25,576 nt of DNA. It comes from JBATBW01 sp049662565 (lineage in GTDB: Bacteria; Bacillota_I; Bacilli_A; Erysipelotrichales; Erysipelotrichaceae). The notes beneath the pieces are model-generated. The model saw only the letters and a list, made by a program, of their open reading frames with translations. It made no database searches and was not told the DNA's origin. Position numbers and translations under genes: made by a program. Every line of letters starts with the position of its first letter. Within the stretch, counting starts at the first letter, position 1. The stretch lies in contig JBATBW010000189.1 of NCBI GenBank assembly GCA_049662565.1, forward strand, positions 1-25,576, read 5' to 3'. Positions 6,813 through 14,270 of this stretch are shown in pieces.

Positions 6813-7481
6813 ATGATTACAAAAAATGAATTAGCACAAATGATTGACCACACAAATTTAAAGGCTTATGCGACTGATGCCGATATGAAGAAGTTGTGTG
6901 AAGAAGCAAAAGAATATAATTTTAAGATGGTAGCGATTAATTCTGGTCAAAGTAAAAGATGTAGTGAATATTTAAAAGGTACTAGTGTTCATACTGGGGC
7001 AGCTATTGGGTTTCCTTTAGGACAACAATCAATAGAAAACAAGGTGTTTGAAACTTTAGATGCTATTTCTAATGGTGCCAATGAAATTGATTATGTTATA
7101 AATATCACTGAATTAAAAGAAAAGAATTATGCTTATATTGAAGAAGAAATGACGAGAATGGTTAATGCTTGTCATGCTTATAGTATTTGTTGTAAAGTTA
7201 TTTTTGAAAATTGTTATTTAGAAAAAGATGAAATTGCCAAGATGGCGGAAATTGCAGCCAAAGTTAAACCGGATTTCATTAAGACTTCTACTGGTTTTGG
7301 AACAAGTGGAGCTACGTTAGAAGATGTTAAAATTATGGCTGATGGCGTAAGGGGTACCAGTGTTCAAATTAAGGCAGCTGGTGGTGTTCGTGATTTAGAA
7401 ACAGCTTTAAAATTTATTGAATTAGGGGTTACTAGAATTGGTACTTCAGCGGGGATTAGTATTTTAGCGGAGATGAAATAA
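6813..7481 (+). CDS. Deoxyribose-phosphate aldolase family (DeoC-like) class I aldolase
   Basis: The 222-residue protein is a DERA-type TIM barrel: IDHTNLK (11-17), GFPLG (66-70), EIDYVIN (91-97, Asp93), the Schiff-base lysine in DFIKTSTGFG (Lys157) and the second lysine in IKAAGGVRD (Lys187). The catalytic triad is therefore complete. Where most DERAs have VCVNP the sequence is VAINSGQS (40-47), a change in the substrate region. The setting is also atypical: it lies between nanE and an RmlD-like SDR rather than with nucleoside genes (deoA, pdp, cdd). It may cleave a different phosphorylated sugar; deoxyribose-5-phosphate aldolase is the default annotation. Confidence 0.85.
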   Translation: MITKNELAQMIDHTNLKAYATDADMKKLCEEAKEYNFKMVAINSGQSKRCSEYLKGTSVHTGAAIGFPLGQQSIENKVFETLDAISNGANEIDYVINITELKEKNYAYIEEEMTRMVNACHAYSICCKVIFENCYLEKDEIAKMAEIAAKVKPDFIKTSTGFGTSGATLEDVKIMADGVRGTSVQIKAAGGVRDLETALKFIELGVTRIGTSAGISILAEMK

Positions 7482-8342
7482 ATGAAAAAAATAGTAGTTA
7501 CAGGTTCTAATGGTTATATCGCATCTTTAGTAATGGATGTTAATAAAGATAAGATAAGTTTTATCCCTCTATATCGCAAAGATGTTGATTTATCTAATCC
7601 ATTTGCGGTAAGAGAATATTTTTCAACTTTAGATTTTGATGTGTGTTTTCATACAGCCGCTAATGCAACTACTAAGATATGTGAAGAACAACCAGAACTT
7701 ACTCATCGAATTAATGTGGAAAGTAGTATCGCTATTGCGGATATTTGTAAAGCTAAGAAGGCGAAATTGATTTTTATTTCAACAGAACAAGTATTTAATA
7801 ATCAAGATGGTGCCCCTTTTACGGAAGATAGCATTCCTAATAGTGTATCGGTATATGGTAATCATAAGATTGAAGTAGAAGAGTATTTGAAGGCTAATAA
7901 TGACGACTATGTTATCTTGCGTTTTTCTTGGATGATGGGTTTGTCTTATCCCCAAGTAAAAGAGAGTCCTAATATTGTTCGTAATGTATTAAATGCGATT
8001 AGTAAAGGTTGTCCGACAAAATTTACGGTTAATGAGTGTCGTGGTATGACATATGCATACAATTTTGCGTTAAATTTTGATCGGATAATTGATTTGCCGA
8101 CGGGTATATATCATTATTCCAATATTAATAATATGAGCACTTATGAAAGTGCATGTTATGTTGCGAATAAATTAGGTTGTACTAATGTTGATAAATATAT
8201 CTTGCCAGATTATGATCGTTATGCTGAACATTTTAGAGATTATCGTTTAGATAGTACGAAGTTAAATGATTTAGGTATTATTACTACTACTTTTGAAGAT
8301 GATGTTGATCAGTTATTGAAGGATTTTGGTTTTATTAAATAG
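7482..8342 (+). CDS. RmlD-like NAD(P)-dependent sugar SDR
   Basis: This 286-residue extended short-chain dehydrogenase has a Rossmann motif VTGSNGYIA (6-14), a VCFHTAA strand (54-60), ISTEQVFNN (99-107), which corresponds to STDYVFDG of dTDP-4-dehydrorhamnose reductases, and the catalytic YxxxK as Tyr125-Lys129. It starts immediately after the deoC-like stop. No dTDP-rhamnose genes are near, so a catabolic oxidoreductase acting on a sugar or sugar phosphate is more likely than cell-wall rhamnose synthesis; this is inferred from context. A strong terminator follows. Confidence 0.8.
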   Translation: MKKIVVTGSNGYIASLVMDVNKDKISFIPLYRKDVDLSNPFAVREYFSTLDFDVCFHTAANATTKICEEQPELTHRINVESSIAIADICKAKKAKLIFISTEQVFNNQDGAPFTEDSIPNSVSVYGNHKIEVEEYLKANNDDYVILRFSWMMGLSYPQVKESPNIVRNVLNAISKGCPTKFTVNECRGMTYAYNFALNFDRIIDLPTGIYHYSNINNMSTYESACYVANKLGCTNVDKYILPDYDRYAEHFRDYRLDSTKLNDLGIITTTFEDDVDQLLKDFGFIK

Positions 8343-8361
8343 GAGCTCATGCTCCTTTTTT
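8341..8361 (+). terminator. Intrinsic terminator after the SDR gene
   Basis: AGGAGC-TCAT-GCTCCT forms a perfect 6-bp stem with a four-base loop followed by a T run. It would end or attenuate the GntR-led transcript before the kinase gene. Confidence 0.75.
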
Positions 8362-8389
8362 GTGCTATGATTTAGTAGAGGTAACTTAT

Positions 8390-9259
8390 ATGGATGTTTT
8401 AGGTATTGGTCAAAGTGTATATGATTTAACTTTTGTCATTGATGGTGATATTGTTTTAGATAACAAATATCGTAGTAAAAAGATGATTGAATGTATGGGT
8501 GGTCCTTGTACTAATGCGATTTATTTTTGTGGTTTATGGGGTCTGGATTGTCAGATTATTTCTCGGGTAGGTAGTGATTTGTATGGCAATAATATCATTG
8601 ATAGTTTTAAAAAGATAAAAGTTATGACAGATAGTATTTTTGTAAGTAAACAAAATACTAGCATTAGCTGTATTGTGAGTAATGGTAGTAGTAGGACAAT
8701 ATTTAATCGCCCGATGGAAGAGGAATTATTTAAAGTTGTTTGGCCAGTTTCTTCGCCAAAAGTAATATTATATGATAATCATGAATTGGCGGTGATGACA
8801 GAAAGTATTAAGCGTTATCCTTTGGCCATTAAAGTAATGGATGGCGATCGCTTTAAAGAGGAGTATGTTCCTTTGATGAAAGAAATGGATTATTTAATCG
8901 TGTCACAAAGTTTTGCTTATGAGGCAACAGGTATTGAGTGCTTATCTGAAAATTATTATGATGTATTGAAAGGGTTAGAAAAATATAATAGTAAGGTAGT
9001 TGTAGTGACATTATCTAGTGAAGGTTTAATTTATTTAAAGGATGATAAAGTAGTTCATGTTCCAAGTATTAAAGTAAATAGTGTTGACCCAAGTGGTGCA
9101 GGCGATGTTTTTCATGGGGCGTTTTGTTATGGTTTGTGTAATAATTTTGCTTTGGAGGATAATTTAGTTTTTTCTAGTAAGGTTGCAGCTTTATCTACTA
9201 CTAAATATGGTGGGCAGTTATCCATTCCTTCTAAGGAAGAATATTACGAAAGTGAATAA
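8390..9259 (+). CDS. PfkB family carbohydrate kinase
   Basis: The ATG at 8390 (289 residues) is chosen because AGAGG lies 8 bases upstream and the protein then begins with the first strand, MDVLGIG; the in-frame TTG at 8360 lies in the terminator. PfkB signatures are the N-terminal GGPCTNAIYFCGLWG (37-51) and the C-terminal DPSGAGDVFHGAF (233-245) with the catalytic base Asp239. Members phosphorylate fructose, ribose, 2-keto-3-deoxygluconate and similar sugars; the substrate is not readable. It stands alone between two terminators. An extended -10-like TGCTATGAT (8363-8371) lies too close to the start to be convincing, so it may depend on read-through. Confidence 0.85.
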   Translation: MDVLGIGQSVYDLTFVIDGDIVLDNKYRSKKMIECMGGPCTNAIYFCGLWGLDCQIISRVGSDLYGNNIIDSFKKIKVMTDSIFVSKQNTSISCIVSNGSSRTIFNRPMEEELFKVVWPVSSPKVILYDNHELAVMTESIKRYPLAIKVMDGDRFKEEYVPLMKEMDYLIVSQSFAYEATGIECLSENYYDVLKGLEKYNSKVVVVTLSSEGLIYLKDDKVVHVPSIKVNSVDPSGAGDVFHGAFCYGLCNNFALEDNLVFSSKVAALSTTKYGGQLSIPSKEEYYESE

Positions 9260-9269
9260 CTTCATTGGT

Positions 9270-9299
9270 AACTCTTTGTTATTACAAAGAGTTTTTATT
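9270..9299 (+). terminator. Strong intrinsic terminator after the kinase gene
   Basis: AACTCTTTGT and ACAAAGAGTT form a perfect 10-bp stem around TATT, followed by a T-rich tail. Confidence 0.85.
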
Positions 9300-9314
9300 T
9301 GTGAATTATTCACA
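9300..9314. promoter_or_regulatory. Inverted repeat upstream of the ABC operon promoter
   Basis: TGTGAAT-T-ATTCACA is a perfect 7-1-7 inverted repeat, about 20-55 bp upstream of the promoter elements of the binding-protein gene. It has the form of a dimeric regulator site. No regulator is identified for it. Confidence 0.45.
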
Positions 9315-9332
9315 TATTTTACACAATTTACA

Positions 9333-9360
9333 TTGTTTTTTTTAGAGATGGTGCTATAAT
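9333..9360 (+). promoter_or_regulatory. Promoter of the ABC transporter operon
   Basis: TGC-TATAAT (9352-9360) is an extended, perfect -10 box. A weak -35, TTGTTT (9333-9338), lies 16 bases upstream. The predicted leader is about 33 bases. Confidence 0.7.
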
Positions 9361-9399
9361 AAATTTAACAAGACTAAGGTCTCGAAAGGAAAAGTTAAT

Positions 9400-10425
9400 A
9401 TGAAATTTGTGAAGGTTTTATTGGCTTCGCTACTTTGTGCAGCAGTGCTAGTAGGTTGTAGCCAAAAGCCAGTTGATGCTGGCAAACTTGTTATCTATTC
9501 ACCTAACTCTGATAGTGAAATAGATAATATTATTCCTGCTTTTGAAAAAGCAACAGGTATTAAAGTAGAATTAGTTTCTGCAGGTACAGGGGAATGTACT
9601 AAACGTTTAGCTGCCGAAAAAGAAAATCCACAAGCTGATGTGATGTTTGGGGGAATTAATTTAGGTGTATATAATCAAAATAAAGATTTATTTGAGGCTT
9701 ATACTTCACTTAATGAAAAACTAATTAATGAAAAATATCGTCAAAACAAAGATATTCCTTATTTTTCTAACTATTTATTATCAGGATCTGGGGCGATTAT
9801 CCTTAATAACAAGCTTATAAAAGAACTTGGTGTTAAAGTTGAAGGTTATGCTGATTTATTAAATCCCGCTTTAAAAGGTAAGATAATTGCTGGTGACCCT
9901 ACTGCTTCTAGTAGTGCTTGGGCAGAAATTACTAATATGTTATTAGTTATGGGTGATAAACCTTATGATGATAAGGCTTGGGAATATGTAGAAAAATTTG
10001 TTGCGCAATTAGATGGTAAAGAATCTGGAAGTTCTTCAGGTGTTTATAAAGGCGTTGCGGATGGCGAATATGCTGTAGGTGTATCTTATGAAGATCCTTG
10101 TATGAAACTTGTTGCAGATGGTGCTGATGTTACTGTTGTTTACCCTAAAGAAGGTGCAGTATGGCTTCCTGCTGCTAGTGCTATTGTAAAAGGCGCTAAA
10201 AACATGGATAACGCAAAGAAATTTATTGATTTCTTATTATCTGAAGAATGTCAAAGTATTATTTCTACATTAACTGTACGTGGTACTAATACTAATATTA
10301 AGATTCAAAATCCAGTTATGAAACCATTTAGTGAAATTAAAGTTGCTTATGAAGATATCGAATTTGTCGCAAGTAACAAATCTGAATGGCAAAAGAAATA
10401 TGCTGCTATTAGAGATAAACAATAA
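9400..10425 (+). CDS. ABC transporter substrate-binding lipoprotein (FbpA/AfuA-like)
   Basis: The 341-residue protein has a lipoprotein signal with LVGC (Cys20) and the fold family of ferric-iron, phosphonate and sugar-phosphate binding proteins (LVIYSPNSDSE near 31; GDPTASSSAW near 165; VADGEYAVGVSYEDP near 222). The adjacent Tyr-Tyr pair that coordinates Fe3+ in FbpA-type proteins is absent from the whole sequence. That argues for an organic, probably phosphorylated ligand, as for the hexose-phosphate binder AfuA. It is followed by the matching ATPase and fused permease. The ribosome site is AAAGGAAA. The ligand is unproved; iron transport would be the automatic annotation. Confidence 0.85.
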   Translation: MKFVKVLLASLLCAAVLVGCSQKPVDAGKLVIYSPNSDSEIDNIIPAFEKATGIKVELVSAGTGECTKRLAAEKENPQADVMFGGINLGVYNQNKDLFEAYTSLNEKLINEKYRQNKDIPYFSNYLLSGSGAIILNNKLIKELGVKVEGYADLLNPALKGKIIAGDPTASSSAWAEITNMLLVMGDKPYDDKAWEYVEKFVAQLDGKESGSSSGVYKGVADGEYAVGVSYEDPCMKLVADGADVTVVYPKEGAVWLPAASAIVKGAKNMDNAKKFIDFLLSEECQSIISTLTVRGTNTNIKIQNPVMKPFSEIKVAYEDIEFVASNKSEWQKKYAAIRDKQ

Positions 10426-10453
10426 TATTAAATAAAAGAAAGGAAATATTTGT

Positions 10454-11575
10454 ATGAGCGTCAATATTAAAATAAGAGATGCAATCAAACGTTATGGAAA
10501 TAATACAATTATTTCAGACCTTTCTCTAGATATCAAGGAGGGTGAATTTTTCACCCTCCTTGGTCCATCTGGATGTGGGAAAACGACTTTATTAAGAATG
10601 ATTGCGGGGTTTAATTCGATTGAAGGTGGAGATTTTTATTTTAACCAAAATCGAATTAATGACATTGAACCTAATAAGCGTAATATTGGGATGGTATTCC
10701 AAAATTATGCAATATTCCCGCATTTAAGTGTTAAAGATAATGTGGCCTTTGGTTTAAAAAATAGGAAATATCCTAAAGAAGATATTGAAAGAGAAACTAA
10801 GAAATTTATGGAATTAATGCATATTGATGAATATGCAGATCGATTACCTGATCGTTTATCAGGGGGTCAACAACAAAGGGTTGCACTCGCAAGAGCTTTA
10901 GTTATCCAACCGGATGTATTGTTGATGGATGAGCCTTTAAGTAATTTAGATGCGAAGTTAAGAGTAGAGATGCGCAGTGTTATTAAAGAAATTCAAAATA
11001 GCGTAGGTATTACTACTGTTTATGTAACGCATGATCAAGAAGAGGCAATGGCGGTTAGTGACCGTATTGCGGTTATGAAAGATGGCGATATTCAACATAT
11101 TGGAACACCAAAAGACATTTATCAACGTCCTGCTAATTTATTTGTTTCGACATTTATTGGTCGTACTAATGTTGTGGATGCGAATTTGGTTAGTGTTGAT
11201 GGTCAATATCGGGTTAATATTGAAAACTATTCTTTTAAATTAGATAATTTAAAGGATGAATATAAAGCTGAACAAAAGGTTGTTTGTTCTATTAGGCCGG
11301 AGGAATTATTAATCAATAATAAAAAAGAGGGGTTAAAAGCGCATATTGATGATAGTATTTTCTTGGGTTTAAATACGCATTATTTTGTTCATTTGGAAAA
11401 TGGTTTAAAATTGGAAATTATTCAAGAATCCAAGATTGATAGTATTATTCCTAAAGGGGAAACTATTTATTTAACTGTGAATTCTGATAAGGTTAATGTG
11501 TTTACTGCTGATGGTAGTAAGAATATATTAACTGGTGTAAATAATGATAATGATGTTTTTCAATGTCAAAAGTAG
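10454..11575 (+). CDS. ABC transporter ATP-binding protein (FbpC/PotA type)
   Basis: The 373-residue ATPase has Walker A GPSGCGKT (37-44), Q-loop VFQNYAIFPH (81-90), signature LSGGQQQR (135-142), Walker B VLLMDEP (155-161), the H-loop VTHD (His193) and a C-terminal TOBE region from about residue 230 on. It energises import of the ligand of the lipoprotein encoded 28 bases upstream, through the two-domain permease that follows after 7 bases. Codons 27-36, coding IKEGEFFTLLG, contain a perfect 13-bp inverted repeat described separately. Confidence 0.93.
   Translation: MSVNIKIRDAIKRYGNNTIISDLSLDIKEGEFFTLLGPSGCGKTTLLRMIAGFNSIEGGDFYFNQNRINDIEPNKRNIGMVFQNYAIFPHLSVKDNVAFGLKNRKYPKEDIERETKKFMELMHIDEYADRLPDRLSGGQQQRVALARALVIQPDVLLMDEPLSNLDAKLRVEMRSVIKEIQNSVGITTVYVTHDQEEAMAVSDRIAVMKDGDIQHIGTPKDIYQRPANLFVSTFIGRTNVVDANLVSVDGQYRVNIENYSFKLDNLKDEYKAEQKVVCSIRPEELLINNKKEGLKAHIDDSIFLGLNTHYFVHLENGLKLEIIQESKIDSIIPKGETIYLTVNSDKVNVFTADGSKNILTGVNNDNDVFQCQK
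10534..10562 (+). repeat. Perfect 13-bp hairpin inside the ATPase gene
   Basis: CAAGGAGGGTGAA (10534-10546) and its exact reverse complement (10550-10562) are separated by TTT. The stem has seven G-C pairs in an AT-rich gene. The left arm resembles a Shine-Dalgarno sequence. No U tract follows, so it is not an ordinary terminator. Confidence 0.9.
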
Positions 11576-11582
11576 GTAGTGT

Positions 11583-13232
11583 ATGAAAAACAAAAAGAAA
11601 TTAGATACTTGGATAATTATTTCGTTAGCTATTTTAGCGGCTTATGGATTATTCCTGTTGTATCCTTTGTTTTGTTTGTTGAAGGAATCGGTTTTTGATG
11701 CCAGTGGTAACTTTAGTATAGCGGCTTTTGTGAAGTTTTTTAGTAATCCTTATTATTCTGAAACTTTGTGGAATTCGATTAAAGTTTCAGTTTGTGCAAC
11801 GGTTGTGACCCTAATTATTGGTGTTCCTTTGGCTTATTTTTATAATATGTATGAAATTAAGGGTAAAGGTTTAATTCAAATTATTGTTATTTTATGTTGT
11901 ATGAGTGCTCCTTTTATTGGTGCTTATTCTTGGATATTGTTGTTGGGTAGAAATGGTATTGTGACGAGAGTTATTGAATTAATTACTGGTAATACAGTTG
12001 GTTCAATTTATGGCTTTAATGGTATCTTGTTGGTTTTATCCTTACAATTATTTCCTTTAGTATTTTTATATGTTTCGGGTGCTTTGAAAAATATTGATAA
12101 TTCTTTATTGGAAGCTAGTGAGAATATGGGATGTACGGGGGTAAAAAGGTTCTTTAAGGTAATTATTCCTTTATGTATGCCTACTATCTTAGCTTCAACA
12201 TTATTAGTGTTTATGAGAGCATTTGCGGACTTTGGTACTCCTTTATTGATTGGTGAAGGATATAAGACTTTCCCGGTATTGATTTATAAAGAGTATTTTG
12301 GTGAAGTTGGTACTGATGGTAATTTTGCGGCGGCAATTTCGGTTATTGCGATTGTTATTACGGCGGTGATATTTTTATTGCAAAAGTATGCTTCTGATAA
12401 ATTTGCTTTTAAAATGAATGCTTTGCATCCAATTGAAAGAAAGCAAGCTAAGGGTATTAGTAATATATTGATTCATTTTGGTATTTATGCAGTTGTATTT
12501 GTGGCTTTTTTACCACAAATATATGTGATGTATACTTCTTTCTTGAAGACTAGTGGAAAGATATTTATTGATGGTTATTCTTTTGCTAGTTATGTAAAGG
12601 TGTTTGATAGTTTGGGTAATGCTATATTTAATACCTTTGTTATTGGTGGTATTGCTTTAGTTATTACAATATTGTTGGCTGTACTAATATCTTATTTAGT
12701 AGTTCGCCGTAAAAATGTGGTGAATGGTATTATTGATACTTCTTCGATGTTACCTTATATTATTCCGGGTTCGGTTTTAGGTATTGCTTTAGTTTTGGGT
12801 TTTAATACTAAGCCTTTAATCTTAACTGGTACGGCTACGATCATGATTATTGCATTAATTATTCGTCGTTTGCCTTATACTATTAGATCTTCAGTTGCGA
12901 CTTTGCAACAAATACCAATTACGGTCGAGGAAGCAGCTATTTCCTTAGGTTGTAGTAAATTAGGCGCATTTTTTAAAGTTACGGTACCAATGATGATGAA
13001 TGGTATTATATCGGGTGCGATATTGAGTTGGGTGACTATTATTACTGAGTTGTCGACTTCGATTATTTTGTATAATATTTCGACCATGACTTTGACTTTA
13101 GCTATTTATACGCAAGTTTCTCGTGGTTCATATGGACCGGCTGCCGCTTTAGCGACAATTTTAAATGTGTTGACGGTTATTTCGTTGTTGATATTTATGA
13201 AGGTTTCGAAGTCTAAAGAGATTACTTTTTAA
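11583..13232 (+). CDS. ABC transporter permease, fused two-domain (FbpB type)
   Basis: The 549-residue protein has about twelve membrane helices and two binding-protein-dependent permease domains in tandem, as in iron- and sugar-phosphate-type importers. Each half has an EAA loop that contacts the ATPase: EASENMGCTGVKRFFKVIIP (177-196) and EAAISLGCSKLGAFFKVTVP (450-469). A single such chain replaces the usual permease heterodimer. It ends the ABC operon, before a bidirectional terminator. Confidence 0.92.
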   Translation: MKNKKKLDTWIIISLAILAAYGLFLLYPLFCLLKESVFDASGNFSIAAFVKFFSNPYYSETLWNSIKVSVCATVVTLIIGVPLAYFYNMYEIKGKGLIQIIVILCCMSAPFIGAYSWILLLGRNGIVTRVIELITGNTVGSIYGFNGILLVLSLQLFPLVFLYVSGALKNIDNSLLEASENMGCTGVKRFFKVIIPLCMPTILASTLLVFMRAFADFGTPLLIGEGYKTFPVLIYKEYFGEVGTDGNFAAAISVIAIVITAVIFLLQKYASDKFAFKMNALHPIERKQAKGISNILIHFGIYAVVFVAFLPQIYVMYTSFLKTSGKIFIDGYSFASYVKVFDSLGNAIFNTFVIGGIALVITILLAVLISYLVVRRKNVVNGIIDTSSMLPYIIPGSVLGIALVLGFNTKPLILTGTATIMIIALIIRRLPYTIRSSVATLQQIPITVEEAAISLGCSKLGAFFKVTVPMMMNGIISGAILSWVTIITELSTSIILYNISTMTLTLAIYTQVSRGSYGPAAALATILNVLTVISLLIFMKVSKSKEITF

Positions 13233-13238
13233 ATAATA

Positions 13239-13271
13239 AAAAAATCTACTCTTTGATTGGAGTAGATTTTT
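13239..13271. terminator. Bidirectional terminator between convergent genes
   Basis: AAAAATCTACTC and GAGTAGATTTTT pair over 12 bp around an 8-base loop, with a T run on both strands. It serves the ABC operon on the plus strand and the isomerase on the minus strand. Confidence 0.85.
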
Positions 13272-13276
13272 ATTTT

Positions 13277-14152
13277 TTATATTATTTCTTTTAATTGTTG
13301 TAATGATAATATTGTATTTTCAAAATCAACTTCGGGTTCTAAAGATATAAATCCTTGGTAATTAAATTTCTTTAGATTGTTAATTAATTGGTTGAAGTTG
13401 ATATCACCATATAATAATGGTTGATGAACAAATGGTTTTTGTTCATTATGGTCATAGTTGTAATTTTTAAGATGAATATGACCAATTTCTTCATGTATTA
13501 AACTTAGTTCTTCGTTTAGTGTAAGATCTAAGTATTCTGTTGGGACTTGATGTTTTTCAGCTCTATAGCTGTTTGCAGGGTCCCATAGAAGTTTGATGTT
13601 ATTGCTGTTTAATTGTTTGATGATTGTATATGTCATTTTCCCTTTTGGACAATGTGAGTAGGGGCAGTTTTCTACAACTAAGGTAATATCATGTTTTTTT
13701 GCGATTGTTTCTGCTTGTTTTAGATACTTAACTATTTGTTCGATGTCAGAAGCGGTTCCAAATATTTTTTGGACGTTGTCAGGGAATCTAAATGGAAATA
13801 CTCTTATTGTCTTGCTGTTTAGTTCTTTGGCGATGTGACAAGCATTTTCTAAATACTCTAGATGTTTCTCAACATTTCCTTTGATGCATTTGAATTCATC
13901 GCTGAATAGCGATACTTGATAATTTTCAAATAGTGGAGCTAAAAAGAAGATAGTAGTTGCGATGTTTGAAACTTCTAATTGATTTTCTTTTAGGCTCTCT
14001 TTTATTTGATTTAGTTCTTCTTGATTTAGTTCTTCGATTGATTTACCAAAGGCGTTGTGTAATTCGACATATTTATATCCTTGTTGTTTAATGATGGGAA
14101 ATGCAATGGTAAAATCGTTGTTAATTTGGTCACTGATTATTGATATTTTCAT
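13277..14152 (-). CDS. Sugar phosphate isomerase/epimerase (AP endonuclease family 2 TIM barrel)
   Basis: I use the ATG at 14152 (291 residues), which follows GGAGGAAGATAAT, rather than the longer frame from 14185. The protein is a xylose-isomerase-like barrel with the usual metal ligands: Glu161 (VVENCP), Asp191 (LLWDPANS), His225 and His227 (GHIHLKN) and Glu272 (SLEPE). Members are metal-dependent isomerases or epimerases such as IolI, IolE, hydroxypyruvate isomerase and tagatose/psicose 3-epimerases; endonuclease IV is larger in metal-ligand set and unlikely. The substrate cannot be assigned. It diverges from an MFS transporter across a near-palindrome, so the two may be co-regulated. Confidence 0.82.
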   Translation of the reverse strand: MKISIISDQINNDFTIAFPIIKQQGYKYVELHNAFGKSIEELNQEELNQIKESLKENQLEVSNIATTIFFLAPLFENYQVSLFSDEFKCIKGNVEKHLEYLENACHIAKELNSKTIRVFPFRFPDNVQKIFGTASDIEQIVKYLKQAETIAKKHDITLVVENCPYSHCPKGKMTYTIIKQLNSNNIKLLWDPANSYRAEKHQVPTEYLDLTLNEELSLIHEEIGHIHLKNYNYDHNEQKPFVHQPLLYGDINFNQLINNLKKFNYQGFISLEPEVDFENTILSLQQLKEII

Positions 14153-14184
14153 ATTATCTTCCTCCATGTTTATAGTATAGCACA

Positions 14185-14210
14185 AAAAACTTTGTTATAA
14201 CATAGTTTTT
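14185..14210. promoter_or_regulatory. 26-bp near-palindromic operator between divergent genes
   Basis: A core TGTTATAACA (14193-14202) is extended on both sides by matching bases, with one mismatched pair (14192/14203), giving a 26-bp inverted repeat. It lies upstream of the minus-strand isomerase and of the plus-strand MFS gene. A minus-strand extended -10, TGCTATACT, lies just beside it (about 14175-14183). There is no T tract or convergent gene, so an operator is more likely than a terminator. Confidence 0.6.
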
Positions 14211-14242
14211 GAAGTTTTATTTCTTTTATTTGATTTTCAGTG

Positions 14243-14248
14243 TATAAT
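14243..14248 (+). promoter_or_regulatory. -10 box of the MFS-mscL operon
   Basis: TATAAT lies 23 bases before the MFS start codon. At 17 bases upstream the -35 region is TTTCTT, a weak match, so activation or derepression may matter. Confidence 0.5.
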
Positions 14249-14270
14249 TAACAAGAAATGAGGGAGATAT

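Noticed and set aside
8360..8389. Ten-codon N-terminal extension of the PfkB kinase from a TTG
   Set aside because: The TTG lies in the T run of the upstream terminator, while AGAGG precedes the ATG at 8390.
9400..13232. Ferric iron transporter as a firm call
   Set aside because: The binding protein lacks the Tyr-Tyr iron ligands, and no iron-regulatory (Fur-like) site was seen; kept only as an alternative.
14153..14185. Longer start of the minus-strand isomerase
   Set aside because: The extension overlaps the predicted -10 region, and GGAGG sits in front of the ATG at 14152.
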